Assembly (NCBI GenBank): GCA_023665475.1
Contig: JAMPEB010000015.1
Coordinates: forward strand, 1 to 64,000
Source: Lachnoclostridium sp.
Lineage (GTDB): Bacteria > Bacillota > Clostridia > Lachnospirales > Lachnospiraceae
Length of the DNA: 64,000 bases
Direction: 5' to 3'
Shown here piece after piece: positions 1 to 10,231 of this stretch (position 1 is the stretch's first letter; each line of letters opens with the position of its first letter). The translations under genes were made by a program, and so were the position numbers. The notes beneath the pieces were generated by a model. It worked only from the letters and a program-made list of their open reading frames with translations. It was not told where the DNA came from and ran no database searches.

Positions 1-2
1 AA

Positions 3-107
3 GAATTAGATAAGGAAATAGAAAAGCTTTATGAAACCATGAAAGACCAAAATAAGGGTGAAGTCAAGGAAAAGGTTGCAAAGCTGCCCGTGAAAATTCT
101 CTTTTAA
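3..107 (+). CDS. C-terminal end of an unknown protein (cut by window edge)
   Basis: An open frame enters from the left edge and ends at a TAA. About 34 codons are visible, rich in Lys and Glu (for example EIEKLYETM), which suggests a helical or coiled-coil tail. It converges on the short minus-strand gene that follows, with only three bases between the two stops. Nothing in this fragment identifies a family. It could also be part of a decayed gene, since the neighbouring gene looks broken. Confidence 0.4.
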   Translation, partial: ELDKEIEKLYETMKDQNKGEVKEKVAKLPVKILF

Positions 108-110
108 GCG

Positions 111-422
111 TTACCCCTTCAACATCTTAATAACCGTCCTTACAGCTTCCATTGCATTCTTATGCTCATCCTTTTTAACCTTTCGGAAAGGATGTTTCTC
201 ACTGAAAATAATATAGCGGTCAACAATGACTTCATACCATTTTTGATATATTTCTTCCACATCGGAGTTTTTGATTTCCGCAAGCTCTTCAAGAGTTAAA
301 ACCGTTTTTAGGTTTTCTGCGATTCCCTGTTCGTCCAATGCCGGAACCTGTTTGGCGATATCCGAAAAGATGTAGAATATTCTCCGATAAAAAGAAATTC
401 CCTGACTGCCTGATTGTGATTG
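111..422 (-). pseudogene. Remnant of a small unknown protein, probably frameshifted
   Basis: The minus strand reads about 100 codons with protein-like composition, ending in EAVRTVIKMLKG, but there is no good start codon. The only in-frame candidate is a TTG at about 338 with no ribosome binding site, and sensible-looking sequence (IFYIFSDIAKQVPALDEQG) continues upstream of it to a TGA at 423-425. Just upstream of a T-rich run near 390-400, the next frame carries further protein-like sequence (LKNAIDNHNQAVREFLF), which suggests a frameshift. The upstream end of the gene overlaps the promoter and leader of the MFS gene on the other strand. The family is not recognised. A shorter intact gene using the TTG is the alternative. 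Confidence 0.4.
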
Positions 423-471
423 TCAATGGCGTTCTTTAAACATTCGGTAATGCATGTTACAAGCCGGCAAC

Positions 472-499
472 TTGCACAAGCCGTGCGATATGCTATAAT
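472..499 (+). promoter_or_regulatory. Sigma-A promoter of the MFS transporter gene
   Basis: TTGCAC and TATAAT are separated by 16 bases, with a TG one base before the -10 box (extended -10). Transcription would begin near 506. This excludes any start codon upstream of about 506 for the transporter gene and supports the ATG at 546. Confidence 0.75.
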
Positions 500-545
500 G
501 GATACATCAGAAGCAGGGTTGCAAAAAGGGAAGGAAAACGAAAAA

Positions 546-1748
546 ATGGGTTATCTGAAAACTGCAAGTGAAAAAAAGCAACTATGTTTTACCTATCTTG
601 CCTTTATGCTGAATGGCGTTTTGGCGTTGTCTATCGGTTCCCTGCTGCCTTTTATACGGGAAACGAAAGGGTTGAATTATGCTTTTGCCGGAATGCTGGT
701 GAGTCTGCATTCCGTGGGCAACCTGTGTTCCAGTTTTGCATCGGGAACCTTTGCCGTGTTCTTAGGAAGGAAAAAGAGCATTCTGTTGTTTGATGCCTGC
801 TATGCCTTGTCCTATGTACTGATTCTTTTTGGAAACAGCAGTGCAGCGCTTGTTATCGCTTTTCTGATGACGGGCTTGGCAAGGGGTGCGTCCAGTAATT
901 TTGCCAATTACACGGTGAACAGTCTGGCTCCGGGGAAAGCAGGATTTTTAAATGCGCTGCACGCCATGTTTTCCATCGGCGCCTTGGCTTTTCCCGTTTT
1001 TCTGATGCTGCTGACGCGGACCGATGCGGGCAGATGGGTGTATGCATGCTATTTTATGATTGCAATGGGAATCCTGAGTTGGATTTTATACTTTTTGATT
1101 CCTGAAGACAAACCCCGTACAGATACAAAGGAGAAGGAAGCGGATTCCGATAAAAAATCCGGTTTTACTGCCGCCGGTTTTGGATTTTTTAGAGAGCCTT
1201 TATTTTATCTGTGTACCCTTACGCTGTTTTTTTATCTTTGCGCCGAGCAGGGAGTGATTGGGTGGCTGATTACCTATTTTGAGGATACGGGCTTATTAAG
1301 CGCTTCCCTGTCCCAGCTTATGGCAAGCATACAGTGGATTATGATGCTGGCAGGGCGGCTTACGGCTGCAAAGCTTTCTGAAAAGTTCCGAAAAGAAAAG
1401 CTTTTGCTGATTATGGGAATCGGTTTTGTATGCTTTTTCTTTTGGCTGTTGTTTGCCGGAAGCACATTATTCATTATCATAGGGATTATGGGGTTTGGCT
1501 ACAGCATGGCGGGGATATATCCGACAACAGTGTCATTTTGTGGGAGCCTGATTCAGAAATATTCCATAGCATGGAGTTTTATTCTGACCATTGCAAGTTT
1601 CGGCTCCATCCTGATGCCTGCAATTATAGGGAGGCTTGCGGAGAGTAAGGGGCTCGCCTATGGAATGAGCTCCGTTGTTGTGGTGGTCATTATTGATTTA
1701 TTATTGATTATAGCATTGAATTGTTATGTGAAACAGAAAAGTAGATAA
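546..1748 (+). CDS. Major facilitator superfamily transporter
   Basis: A 400-residue polytopic protein with about 12 hydrophobic segments arranged as 6+6 around a charged central loop (DKPRTDTKEKEADSDKK). The loop between segments 2 and 3 has GRKKS, the usual MFS basic loop. The overall layout resembles sugar or drug-efflux families of the FucP/AraJ kind, but no substrate can be read from the sequence. I chose the ATG at 546 because a strong promoter lies at 472-499 and GGGAAGG lies 11 bases upstream. A longer frame exists back to 420, but it would start before the promoter. The gene stands alone, with about 100 bases before uvrB. Confidence 0.85.
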   Translation: MGYLKTASEKKQLCFTYLAFMLNGVLALSIGSLLPFIRETKGLNYAFAGMLVSLHSVGNLCSSFASGTFAVFLGRKKSILLFDACYALSYVLILFGNSSAALVIAFLMTGLARGASSNFANYTVNSLAPGKAGFLNALHAMFSIGALAFPVFLMLLTRTDAGRWVYACYFMIAMGILSWILYFLIPEDKPRTDTKEKEADSDKKSGFTAAGFGFFREPLFYLCTLTLFFYLCAEQGVIGWLITYFEDTGLLSASLSQLMASIQWIMMLAGRLTAAKLSEKFRKEKLLLIMGIGFVCFFFWLLFAGSTLFIIIGIMGFGYSMAGIYPTTVSFCGSLIQKYSIAWSFILTIASFGSILMPAIIGRLAESKGLAYGMSSVVVVVIIDLLLIIALNCYVKQKSR

Positions 1749-1763
1749 ATTTCCCTCTATACA

Positions 1764-1811
1764 TTTAAATTTTTTGTGGTATACTAAACAGAGGAAGGGG
1801 AACATACTTTC
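1764..1811 (+). promoter_or_regulatory. uvrB promoter with candidate LexA (SOS) operator
   Basis: An extended -10 (TGGTATACT, box at 1780-1785) has a weak TATACA-like -35. Directly downstream of the expected start point is GAACATACTTTC (1800-1811). This resembles the Firmicutes LexA box GAAC-N4-GTTC with one mismatch in the right half. uvrBA is a LexA-regulated operon in Bacillus, so an operator here is plausible but not proven. Confidence 0.5.
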
Positions 1812-1850
1812 GATTTGCGGGAAGAATAAGCCGCAGGGAGGTGATTTTTA

Positions 1851-3875
1851 GTGAAACCGTTTGTGGAACCAAATACGGAATGTGCAGGCTCTGTTTTTAA
1901 GCTTCATTCGGAATATCAGCCCACAGGCGACCAGCCCGCGGCGATAGAGGCTCTTGTGAAGGGATTTCGGGAGGGCAATCAGTTTCAGACGCTGTTGGGC
2001 GTCACCGGCTCCGGCAAGACCTTTACCATGGCAAACATTATTGCGGCGCTGAACAAGCCTACCTTAGTCATTGCTCATAACAAAACGCTTGCGGGGCAGC
2101 TTTATGGTGAGTTCAAGGAATTCTTTCCGGAAAACGCGGTGGAGTATTTTGTGTCCTATTACGATTATTATCAGCCGGAGGCATATGTGCCTTCTTCGGA
2201 CACTTATATTGCAAAGGATTCTTCCATTAACGACGAAATCGACAAGCTGCGGCTCTCTGCTACGGCGTCTTTGACGGAGCGGCGGGATGTGGTAGTGGTT
2301 GCCAGTGTGTCTTGTATTTATGGTTTGGGAAGTCCCGACGAGTACAAGGATCTGGTGGTGTCTTTGCGTCCCGGCATGACGAAGGACAGAGAACAGGTGT
2401 TGAGGGAATTGATAGATATTCAATATGACAGGAATGAGATGGATTTTAAGAGGGGAACCTTTCGGGTGCGGGGAGATGTGGTTGAAGTATATCCTGCGCA
2501 GGGCGGAGATTACATTATCCGCATTGAATTTTTTGGAGATGAAATCGATCGTATTGCAGAGGTGGAGCCGTTGACGGGACAGGTTCATGCCGAGCTGAAT
2601 CATATTGCTATTTTTCCGGCATCCCATTATGTGGTTTCTCAGGATAAAATTAAGGCGGCATGCGATAATATAGAAAAAGAATTGGAAGAGCGGGTGCGTT
2701 ATTTTAAGGGGGAAGACAAGTTATTGGAGGCGCAGCGCATTGCGGAGCGCACGAATTTTGATATTGAGATGCTGCGTGAGACGGGATTTTGTTCCGGCAT
2801 TGAGAATTATTCCAGACATTTAAATGCCATGCCGGCCGGAGCGCCGCCCATGACATTGATGGACTTTTTTACGGATGATTACCTGATTATCATTGATGAG
2901 TCCCATATGACCATTCCCCAGATCCGGGGGATGTATGCGGGAGACCGTTCCCGCAAGACCACGCTGGTGGATTACGGTTTCCGCCTGCCTTCGGCTCTGG
3001 ACAACAGACCGTTGAATTTTGAGGAATTTGAAGCACATATCGACCAGATGCTGTTTGTGTCCGCTACCCCTTCTGTCTATGAGGAGGAGCATGAGCTTTT
3101 CCGCACAGAGCAGATTATCCGCCCGACGGGGTTATTGGACCCTCAGGTGGATGTCCGCCCGGTAGAGGGACAGATTGACGATTTGATCGGGGAAGTAAAC
3201 AGAGAGGTGGAAAAGCATAATAAAATTCTGGTGACCACTCTGACGAAGCGTATGGCGGAGGATTTGACCGATTATATGAAAGAGGTGGGAATCCGGGTCA
3301 AATATCTTCATTCGGATATTGATACTTTGGAGCGCGCGGAAATTATCCGCGATATGCGTCTGGATGTCTTTGATGTGCTGGTGGGGATTAATCTGTTGCG
3401 GGAAGGACTGGATATTCCGGAGATTTCGCTGGTGGCCATTTTGGATGCGGATAAAGAGGGATTCTTAAGAAGTGAAACCTCTCTGATACAGACCATCGGC
3501 CGTGCCGCCAGAAATGCGGAAGGTCATGTTATCATGTATGCGGACATGATTACGGATTCCATGAGGGTGGCAATTGAAGAAACAAAGCGGCGGCGTGAGA
3601 TTCAGATGAAATATAATGAAGAACATGGGATTACCCCTCAGACCATTCAGAAGGCAGTTCGCGATTTAATCAGCATTTCCAAGGTGATTGCCAAAGAAGA
3701 AATGCAGTTTGAGAAGGATCCTGAATCTATGAACCGCAAAGAATTGGAGAAGTTAATCGGGGAGGTTCAGAAGAAGATGCAGCGGGCTGCGGCGGATTTG
3801 AACTTTGAAGCTGCAGCGGAATTAAGGGATAAAATGAGAGAATTAAAGCAGAAGCTGAATGAATTGAAGGAATGA
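1851..3875 (+). CDS. uvrB: Excinuclease ABC subunit B (UvrB)
   Basis: UvrB is the DNA-damage verification helicase of nucleotide excision repair. It is delivered to lesions by UvrA and later recruits UvrC. The 674-residue product has the usual length and order: Walker A GVTGSGKT near residue 45, the beta-hairpin region with [10 protein letters not shown] near residue 100, the DESH Walker B box, helicase motif VI (QTIGRAARN), and a C-terminal UVR domain rich in Glu and Lys that binds UvrC. The start is GTG, supported by the strong site GGGAGGTGAT. The stop overlaps the extended uvrA frame, so the two genes are co-transcribed, and a possible LexA site lies upstream. Confidence 0.98.
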   Translation: MKPFVEPNTECAGSVFKLHSEYQPTGDQPAAIEALVKGFREGNQFQTLLGVTGSGKTFTMANIIAALNKPTLVIAHNKTLAGQLYGEFKEFFPENAVEYFVSYYDYYQPEAYVPSSDTYIAKDSSINDEIDKLRLSATASLTERRDVVVVASVSCIYGLGSPDEYKDLVVSLRPGMTKDREQVLRELIDIQYDRNEMDFKRGTFRVRGDVVEVYPAQGGDYIIRIEFFGDEIDRIAEVEPLTGQVHAELNHIAIFPASHYVVSQDKIKAACDNIEKELEERVRYFKGEDKLLEAQRIAERTNFDIEMLRETGFCSGIENYSRHLNAMPAGAPPMTLMDFFTDDYLIIIDESHMTIPQIRGMYAGDRSRKTTLVDYGFRLPSALDNRPLNFEEFEAHIDQMLFVSATPSVYEEEHELFRTEQIIRPTGLLDPQVDVRPVEGQIDDLIGEVNREVEKHNKILVTTLTKRMAEDLTDYMKEVGIRVKYLHSDIDTLERAEIIRDMRLDVFDVLVGINLLREGLDIPEISLVAILDADKEGFLRSETSLIQTIGRAARNAEGHVIMYADMITDSMRVAIEETKRRREIQMKYNEEHGITPQTIQKAVRDLISISKVIAKEEMQFEKDPESMNRKELEKLIGEVQKKMQRAAADLNFEAAAELRDKMRELKQKLNELKE

Positions 3876-3895
3876 TAAAGGAGATAAGTTACAAT

Positions 3896-6775
3896 ATGGA
3901 AAAAGCGGCAAAAATGCATCCCAAAGAAAGAACCCTAGGGAAAATATCGTCAAAAGAATGCATTAAAATCAGGGGAGCCAGAGAGCATAATTTAAAGAAT
4001 ATAGATGTGGATATTCCGAGGAATGAACTTGTGGTTCTGACAGGAATGTCAGGTTCAGGGAAATCCTCTCTTGCCTTTGACACGATTTATGCGGAGGGAC
4101 AGCGCCGGTATATGGAGTCTTTGTCTTCCTATGCCCGTCAGTTTCTGGGGCAGATGGAGAAGCCCAATGTAGAGCGTATTGACGGCTTGTCTCCGGCGAT
4201 TTCCATTGACCAGAAATCCACCAACCGCAATCCTCGTTCCACGGTGGGCACGGTAACGGAAATCTATGATTATTTCCGGCTGCTTTATGCAAGAATCGGA
4301 ATTCCCCATTGCCCTAAGTGCGGCAGGGTGATTGCCAAGCAGAGCGTGGACCAGATGGTGGACAGGGTGATGGCTCTTGCCGAGGGAACCCGGATTCAGC
4401 TTCTGGCGCCCGTAGTGCGGGGGCGCAAGGGGGAGCATGCCAAGGTGCTGGACCGTGCCAAGAGAAGCGGATATGTGAGGGTTCGCATTGACGGCAGTCT
4501 GTATGAACTGACCGAAGAAATTAAATTGGACAAGAACTTGAAGCATAATATTGAAATCGTAGTGGACCGTTTGGTAGTAAAGCCCGGCATCGAGAGACGA
4601 CTGGCGGATTCCATAGAAAATGTGCTGGGTCTGACGGAGGGACTTTTGACGGTGGATATTATAGACGGAGAGCCTTTGCATTTCAGCCAGAGTTTTGCCT
4701 GCCCCGACTGCGATATCAGTATCAGCGAAGTAGAACCCAGAAGTTTTTCCTTTAACAATCCTTTCGGCGCATGCCCGGAGTGTCTGGGGCTGGGTTACAA
4801 GATGGAATTTGAGCCGGATTTAATGATTCCGGACAGAAAGCTGAGTATCAATCAGGGAGCCATCGCCGTGATGGGCTGGCAGTCCTGTGCGGATAAGGGC
4901 AGTTTTACCAATGCCATATTACAGGCTCTTTGTAAAGAGTATCATTTTGATTTGGATACTCCCTTTGAGGAATATCCGGAAAAAATTCAGAGCATGCTTT
5001 TGCACGGAACCGGCGGAAAAGAAGTGAAGGTGTATTATACCGGACAGAGGGGCAGCGGTGTTTATCCCGTTGCTTTTGAAGGAATTATCCGTAATGTGGA
5101 GCGCCGGTATAAAGAAACTTTTTCCGAAACCATGAAACAGGAGTACGAGAGTTTTATGCGGATTACTCCCTGTAGGGAATGTAAAGGCATGCGCCTGAAA
5201 AAGGATTCTCTGGCAGTGACGGTATGCAATAAAAATATTTACGAAATAACATCCTTGTCAATTTTGGAATTGCAGGATTTCCTGCAAAATATGGAGCTTT
5301 CCCAACAGCAGCAGTTGATAGGGAAGCAGATTTTGAAGGAAATCCGTGCAAGAGTCAGTTTTCTGGTGGATGTAGGATTGGAATATTTGTCTCTGGCGAG
5401 AGGAACGGCGACTCTGTCGGGAGGAGAAGCGCAGAGAATCCGTCTGGCAACCCAGATTGGTTCCGGGCTGGTGGGGGTCTGTTATATTTTGGATGAACCC
5501 AGTATCGGTCTGCATCAGAGAGATAATGACAAGCTTCTCAATACCCTGAAAAATCTCAAAGATTTGGGCAATACGCTGGTGGTGGTGGAACATGACGAAG
5601 ATACCATGTTTGCGGCGGATTACATTGTGGATATCGGTCCCGGCGCAGGTTCCCACGGCGGTGAAGTGGTGGCGTGCGGCACGGCGGAAGACATTATGGC
5701 TGTGCCGGAGTCCGTTACCGGTCAGTACCTGAGCGGGGTAAAGAAGATACCGGTGCCGGAAAAGCGCAGAAAGCCTACGGGCTGGCTCAAGGTAATCGGC
5801 GCACGGGAAAATAATTTGAAAAACATTGATGTGGAGTTTCCTTTAGGAGTCATGACCTGTGTAACGGGAGTTTCCGGCTCGGGCAAGAGCTCTTTGGTGA
5901 ATGAGATTTTAAACAAGCGTCTTTCCAGAGACTTAAACAGGGCAAGGTGCATTCCCGGCAAACATAAGGATATTCAGGGTATGGAGCAGTTGGACAAGGT
6001 GATTGACATCGACCAGTCGCCCATCGGCAGGACGCCCCGCTCCAATCCTGCCACATATACGGGAGTGTTTGACCAGATAAGGGATTTGTTTGCCTCTACA
6101 GCCGATGCAAAGGCAAAGGGGTATACCAAGGGGAGATTCAGCTTTAATGTGAAAGGCGGTCGTTGTGAAACCTGCAGCGGCGACGGAATTATTAAGATAG
6201 AGATGCATTTTCTGCCGGATGTGTATGTGCCCTGTGAAGTCTGCGGGGGAAAGCGGTATAACAGGGAAACATTGGATGTGAAATATAAAGGCAAGAGCAT
6301 TTTTGATGTGCTGGATATGACCGTGGAGGAGGCGCTGCCGTTTTTTGAGAATCTGCCTTCCATCCGAAATAAGATTCAGACTCTTTATGATGTGGGATTG
6401 TCTTATGTGAAGCTGGGACAGCCCTCTACCACCCTGTCGGGGGGAGAGGCGCAGCGCATCAAACTGGCAACGGAATTAAGCCGCAGAAGCACCGGCAAAA
6501 CGATTTATATTCTGGATGAACCCACCACGGGACTGCATTTTGCGGATGTGCATAAGTTGGTGGAAATCCTGCACCGTCTGGCGGACAACGGCAATACCGT
6601 GATAGTCATTGAACATAATTTGGATGTCATCAAGACGGCGGATTATATTATTGATATCGGTCCCGAGGGCGGAGACCGGGGCGGCACCATTATCGCCAAA
6701 GGGACTCCGGAGGAGGTTGCCAAAAACAAAAAGTCTTACACCGGGCATTATATAAAGAAAATGTTGGAAAAATAG
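3896..6775 (+). CDS. uvrA: Excinuclease ABC subunit A (UvrA)
   Basis: UvrA is the damage-recognition ATPase that works as a dimer and loads UvrB. The product has two ABC modules with Walker A motifs GMSGSGKS and GVSGSGKS, and two signature motifs ([10 protein letters not shown]). Its Cys pairs form the structural and DNA-binding zinc sites (CPKC, CPDC with CPEC, CETC with CEVC). The frame is open from an ATG overlapping the uvrB stop at 3872, but AAAGGAGAT sits 11 bases before the ATG at 3896. That gives 959 residues, close to the family norm, and is my preferred start. An even later Met is possible. The long intergenic gap downstream marks the operon end. Confidence 0.97.
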   Translation: MEKAAKMHPKERTLGKISSKECIKIRGAREHNLKNIDVDIPRNELVVLTGMSGSGKSSLAFDTIYAEGQRRYMESLSSYARQFLGQMEKPNVERIDGLSPAISIDQKSTNRNPRSTVGTVTEIYDYFRLLYARIGIPHCPKCGRVIAKQSVDQMVDRVMALAEGTRIQLLAPVVRGRKGEHAKVLDRAKRSGYVRVRIDGSLYELTEEIKLDKNLKHNIEIVVDRLVVKPGIERRLADSIENVLGLTEGLLTVDIIDGEPLHFSQSFACPDCDISISEVEPRSFSFNNPFGACPECLGLGYKMEFEPDLMIPDRKLSINQGAIAVMGWQSCADKGSFTNAILQALCKEYHFDLDTPFEEYPEKIQSMLLHGTGGKEVKVYYTGQRGSGVYPVAFEGIIRNVERRYKETFSETMKQEYESFMRITPCRECKGMRLKKDSLAVTVCNKNIYEITSLSILELQDFLQNMELSQQQQLIGKQILKEIRARVSFLVDVGLEYLSLARGTATLSGGEAQRIRLATQIGSGLVGVCYILDEPSIGLHQRDNDKLLNTLKNLKDLGNTLVVVEHDEDTMFAADYIVDIGPGAGSHGGEVVACGTAEDIMAVPESVTGQYLSGVKKIPVPEKRRKPTGWLKVIGARENNLKNIDVEFPLGVMTCVTGVSGSGKSSLVNEILNKRLSRDLNRARCIPGKHKDIQGMEQLDKVIDIDQSPIGRTPRSNPATYTGVFDQIRDLFASTADAKAKGYTKGRFSFNVKGGRCETCSGDGIIKIEMHFLPDVYVPCEVCGGKRYNRETLDVKYKGKSIFDVLDMTVEEALPFFENLPSIRNKIQTLYDVGLSYVKLGQPSTTLSGGEAQRIKLATELSRRSTGKTIYILDEPTTGLHFADVHKLVEILHRLADNGNTVIVIEHNLDVIKTADYIIDIGPEGGDRGGTIIAKGTPEEVAKNKKSYTGHYIKKMLEK

Positions 6776-6851
6776 ATTTTGCCCTAAAGTTTTGCAGCCA
6801 TTTATCCGATGCACTATATAGACTTTAATTATAAAATTTTATAAATTTTTA

Positions 6852-6888
6852 CAAATCCCCTATGAAAATGGTAAAATATCAGTTATAA
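6852..6888 (+). promoter_or_regulatory. Probable promoter of the mbl-flagellar rod operon
   Basis: The 195-base gap between uvrA and mbl is AT-rich. It contains TTTACA followed after 18 bases by TAAAAT preceded by TGG (extended -10), and a second TATAAT about 10 bases further on. The leader before mbl is about 80-100 bases and has no obvious riboswitch structure. Sigma-A dependence is inferred from these boxes. No sigma-D flagellar consensus was seen. Confidence 0.45.
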
Positions 6889-6970
6889 TATACCATGTAT
6901 GACTAGAGATAAGCGCCATAGGAAATGATTATAAATAGGATAGATACCGTTAGAAAGGGGTATAAAGGTT

Positions 6971-7960
6971 ATGCAGGGTACGGATATAGGAATTGATTTG
7001 GGAACGGCAAGCATTCTTGTTTACATCAGAGGAAAGGGTGTAGTGCTGAAAGAGCCCTCTGTAGTTGCTTTTGATAGAGATACCAATAAAATCAAGGCTA
7101 TCGGCGAAGACGCCCGCCTGATGCTGGGCAGGACTCCCGGAAATATTGTGGCGGTAAGACCTTTGCGTCAGGGCGTTATTTCGGATTACCGTGTCACCGA
7201 GAGAATGATGAAATATTTTATTCAGAAAGCGCTGGGCAGAAGAAGTTTCAGAAAACCCCGCATAGCGGTTTGTGTTCCCAGCGGCGTTACCGAGGTGGAA
7301 AAAAAGGCGGTTGAAGATGCAACTTATCAGGCAGGAGCCCGTGAAGTTTCCATTATAGAGGAGCCTATCGCAGCGGCAATCGGCGCAGGCATCGATATTG
7401 CAAAGCCCTGTGGGAATATGATTGTGGATATCGGAGGCGGTACATCCGATATTGCGGTGATTTCTCTGGGAGGCACCGTAGTCAGCGCTTCCATCAAGAT
7501 TGCCGGAGATGATTTTGATGAAGCTATTGTAAGGTATATGCGTAAGAAGCATAATCTTTTAATCGGTGAACGCACGGCGGAGGATTTGAAGATTAAAATC
7601 GGATGTGCCTATAAAAGACCGGAAGTGGATTACATGGATGTAAGAGGTCGTAATCTGGTAACAGGTCTGCCCAAGACCGTAAAGGTGTCTTCCGAGGAGA
7701 CGGAAGAGGCTCTGCGGGAGACGACGGCACAGATTGTCGAGACGATTCACAGCGTTTTGGAGAAAACCCCGCCGGAGCTGGCAGCGGATATTGCCGAGAG
7801 GGGTATTGTCTTGACAGGCGGAGGAAGTCTGCTTCGGGGTCTGGAGGACTTGATTTCTTCCAAGACCGGCATTAACACAATGACTGCGGAGGACCCCATG
7901 ACAGCCGTAGCCGTAGGCACCGGAAAATATATTGAGTTTATTGCGGGATACAGAGAGTAA
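6971..7960 (+). CDS. mbl: MreB-like actin homologue (Mbl)
   Basis: A bacterial actin of the MreB/Mbl family, which polymerises under the membrane and directs the cell-wall elongation machinery. It has 329 residues, the usual length. The phosphate 1 loop IGIDLGTAS is at the N-terminus, phosphate 2 VDIGGGTSDIAV lies around residue 158, and the adenosine motif LTGGGSLLRG is near residue 280. I prefer mbl to mreB because the next genes are flhO and flhP, as in Bacillus subtilis, and because mreC and mreD are absent. The start ATG has AAAGG only two bases away and AAGGGG further upstream, so initiation is slightly atypical. Confidence 0.9.
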   Translation: MQGTDIGIDLGTASILVYIRGKGVVLKEPSVVAFDRDTNKIKAIGEDARLMLGRTPGNIVAVRPLRQGVISDYRVTERMMKYFIQKALGRRSFRKPRIAVCVPSGVTEVEKKAVEDATYQAGAREVSIIEEPIAAAIGAGIDIAKPCGNMIVDIGGGTSDIAVISLGGTVVSASIKIAGDDFDEAIVRYMRKKHNLLIGERTAEDLKIKIGCAYKRPEVDYMDVRGRNLVTGLPKTVKVSSEETEEALRETTAQIVETIHSVLEKTPPELAADIAERGIVLTGGGSLLRGLEDLISSKTGINTMTAEDPMTAVAVGTGKYIEFIAGYRE

Positions 7961-8016
7961 CTTGCGGTAATGCGCAGTGAAATGATACAATAGATTGACG
8001 AGAATAGGAGACACAT

Positions 8017-8796
8017 ATGGTCAAAGGTTTATACACGGCATATACGGGAATGCTCAACGAGCAGAACAGAATGGATATCATGACCAACAGTCTGGCCAAT
8101 GTTACCACGGTAGGATTTAAAAAGGAAGGCTCCACCAGCCAGTCTTTCAGTGATGTTCTGGCAGTCAAAATCAAGGACCCTTCGGTGGGGATCAGTAATG
8201 TACAGCGCATCGGCATCAATAATCCCGGCGTGAAAATCGGTGAGAATTATACGGATTATACCCAAGGCTCTTTCCGTATTACGGAGAATACTTATGATTT
8301 GGCGTTGGACGGAGACGGATTTTTTGCCATTGAGTTTACGAACAAGGCAGGAGAGACCAGTACAAAATATACCCGTGCAGGGCAGTTTACCTTGAATAGG
8401 GAAGGTTATCTGGTGACGCAGGAAGGGGATTATGTGCTGGATACCCAGAACCGCAGGATTCAGTTGGACACCCTGCAGGATTCGGTGATTGATACGGACG
8501 GAACCATCAGACAGAACGAAAGGGCGGTTGCTCAGATTCAGGTAACGGATTTTGAGAATTACGATTATCTGGAGCGGTATGGCGAGACCTATTTTCAACC
8601 CATAGAGGGCGCCAGAACCACCGCGGCGGATGTAGATATTTATTCCGGATATCTGGAAATGTCAAATGTGCAGAGCGTACAAGAAATGGTGAATCTGATT
8701 GCTATTACCCGCTCCTATGAGAGTAACCAGAAAGTGATTCAGACGATTGACGATACGCTGCAGATTGCTTCGACCCAATTAGGTAGACTGGGTTAA
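8017..8796 (+). CDS. flhO: Flagellar basal-body rod protein, FlhO/FlgF type
   Basis: A 259-residue rod/hook-family protein. The N-terminal motif LYTAYTGMLNEQNRMDIMTN and the SLANVTTVGFKK segment are the conserved flagellar rod signature. The C-terminus (EMVNLIAITRSYESNQKV) forms the second half of the coiled-coil D0 domain, and the middle GDGFFAIE is typical of FlgF/FlgG. It should assemble into the distal rod after export by the flagellar type III system. It lies 56 bases after mbl and 65 before its paralogue. The choice between FlgF and a Bacillus-type FlhO name rests on gene order. It has no cleavable signal, as expected. Confidence 0.92.
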   Translation: MVKGLYTAYTGMLNEQNRMDIMTNSLANVTTVGFKKEGSTSQSFSDVLAVKIKDPSVGISNVQRIGINNPGVKIGENYTDYTQGSFRITENTYDLALDGDGFFAIEFTNKAGETSTKYTRAGQFTLNREGYLVTQEGDYVLDTQNRRIQLDTLQDSVIDTDGTIRQNERAVAQIQVTDFENYDYLERYGETYFQPIEGARTTAADVDIYSGYLEMSNVQSVQEMVNLIAITRSYESNQKVIQTIDDTLQIASTQLGRLG

Positions 8797-8861
8797 GGAA
8801 AGCGTAGAATATAAGCGGAAGCTTTGGAAAAGCATAAAGAAAAGTTTCGGGAGGAATACAT

Positions 8862-9677
8862 ATGGTACGAAGTTTATGGACGGCAGCTACGGGAATGATT
8901 GCACAACAGGTCAATCTGGATACCATCGCCAACAATTTGTCAAATGTAAATACTACAGGTTACAAAACACAGGTAAATGAGTTTAAGAGTCTGTTATATC
9001 AAACCATACAGACCAAAACCACTTCCGCAAACGGAGAAAATAAACCCAGCAGCGCACAGGTGGGACTCGGTGTACGCAATGCTTCCATTTCTTCCATTTT
9101 TAAAACCGGTCCCATGCTGGCATCGGAGAGCGATACGGCATTTGCCCTTGACGGAAAAGGCTTTTTTGCAATCAGGGGTACTGACGGCGGAACTTATTAT
9201 ACCAGAAACGGTAATTTTAAATTTACCCTTGCAACCAACGGCAATATGCTGGCTACCTCCGAAGGCTGCCCGGTATTGGACAGCAACGGGCGTCCTATTA
9301 TATTGGGAGAGGAGTATTCTCCCAGCAAGATTTCAGTGACTTCAGATGGCAGCCTGTGCTATGAGGATGCCAATAATAATCCCCAGCCCATCGGCATTAC
9401 CATTGGCGTATATCAGTTTAACAACCCTAACGGATTGGAAAGACTCAGCGAAAGCCGCTACCGCCAGACCGCAGCCAGCGGACCGGCGCTTAATGAAGCT
9501 ACCAACAATAATTTAGACAAAACACAGGTGATTCAGGGCTATCTGGAAGGCTCTGGCGTACAGGTGGCGGATGAAATGGTAAATATGATTGTGACGCAGC
9601 GTGCGTATGAGTTGAATTCCAAAGCGATTATCGCATCGGATGAGATGCTGCAGCAGGCAAACAATCTGAGACGCTAA
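8862..9677 (+). CDS. flhP: Flagellar basal-body rod protein, FlhP/FlgG type
   Basis: A 271-residue paralogue of the preceding gene with the same architecture. The N-terminal SLWTAATGMIAQQVNLDTIA and LSNVNTTGYK form the rod signature, GKGFFAIRG lies in the middle, and a C-terminal VNMIVTQRAYELNSKAI helix completes the D0 domain. Together the two products probably build the distal rod. A strong site GGGAGGAAT precedes the ATG. The pair directly downstream of mbl reproduces the mbl-flhO-flhP order of Bacillus subtilis, which supports the names. Confidence 0.93.
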   Translation: MVRSLWTAATGMIAQQVNLDTIANNLSNVNTTGYKTQVNEFKSLLYQTIQTKTTSANGENKPSSAQVGLGVRNASISSIFKTGPMLASESDTAFALDGKGFFAIRGTDGGTYYTRNGNFKFTLATNGNMLATSEGCPVLDSNGRPIILGEEYSPSKISVTSDGSLCYEDANNNPQPIGITIGVYQFNNPNGLERLSESRYRQTAASGPALNEATNNNLDKTQVIQGYLEGSGVQVADEMVNMIVTQRAYELNSKAIIASDEMLQQANNLRR

Positions 9678-9718
9678 AGGTGTAACAAAGATTATGTTTT
9701 AAAAGGAGAAAAACAGAG

Positions 9719-10093
9719 ATGGATATTGGCAGTATGAGTGCTTCCTATAGTGATATTTATAAGACTGCTTCCGATGCCAACGCCTCTAAGCTGCAAAATC
9801 AGCTTGGCGCGGATTATTCCAATGCAACGGATGAGGAATTGATGGATGTCTGCAAACAGTTTGAGGCATATTTTCTGGAGCAGGTGTTTAAGGAGATGGC
9901 AAAGACGGTTTCTTTCGTAGATACAAGCTCTTCCGCCAATTCTACCATGATGGATTATTATAAGGATCAGATGCTTCAGACTCTGGCAACGCAGTCCACG
10001 GAACAGAACGGATTCGGACTTGCGCAGACTCTTTATGAACAGATGAGGCGCAATTACGGTCTTGATGAAAAAGTCGTTACAAAACCCCAATAG
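9719..10093 (+). CDS. flgJ: Rod-binding protein, FlgJ N-terminal domain only
   Basis: A 124-residue protein matching the rod-capping domain of FlgJ, visible as EELMDVCKQFEAYFLEQVFKEM-type sequence near residues 40-60 and a C-terminal QNGFGLAQTLYEQMRR. The muramidase domain found in proteobacterial FlgJ is absent, which is common in Firmicutes. It probably caps or scaffolds the growing rod, and its place after the two rod genes fits this. The ribosome binding site AAAAGGAGAAA is strong. It is the last gene of the operon, followed by a hairpin with a T-tract. Confidence 0.85.
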   Translation: MDIGSMSASYSDIYKTASDANASKLQNQLGADYSNATDEELMDVCKQFEAYFLEQVFKEMAKTVSFVDTSSSANSTMMDYYKDQMLQTLATQSTEQNGFGLAQTLYEQMRRNYGLDEKVVTKPQ

Positions 10094-10105
10094 ATCAATT
10101 ATGAT

Positions 10106-10155
10106 AGCTGCAGGCTGTGCATCATGACAAATGTCCGCTGTCTGCAGCTTTTTTC
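10106..10155 (+). terminator. Rho-independent terminator after flgJ
   Basis: AGCTGCAG and CTGCAGCT form an 8-bp perfect stem around a 28-base loop that can pair further, followed by a run of seven T residues. It ends the mbl-flgJ operon. Confidence 0.7.
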
Positions 10156-10231
10156 TCAATATCACAGGATGTCATGTATTTCTTCTGTATTTTCTCTCTG
10201 TATCAAATATATTTTCCACACTTCTGTTTGA

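Noticed and set aside
420-545. N-terminal extension of the MFS gene from the ATG at 422/426 area
   Set aside because: A near-consensus promoter at 472-499 lies inside this stretch, and the residues are not hydrophobic or family-like. The ATG at 546 is preferred.
2064-2627. A 187-codon minus-strand open frame within uvrB
   Set aside because: Complement of a strongly conserved coding region, with no start signal or family-like sequence. The many other long antisense frames over uvrA, flhO, gmd and similar genes were rejected for the same reason.
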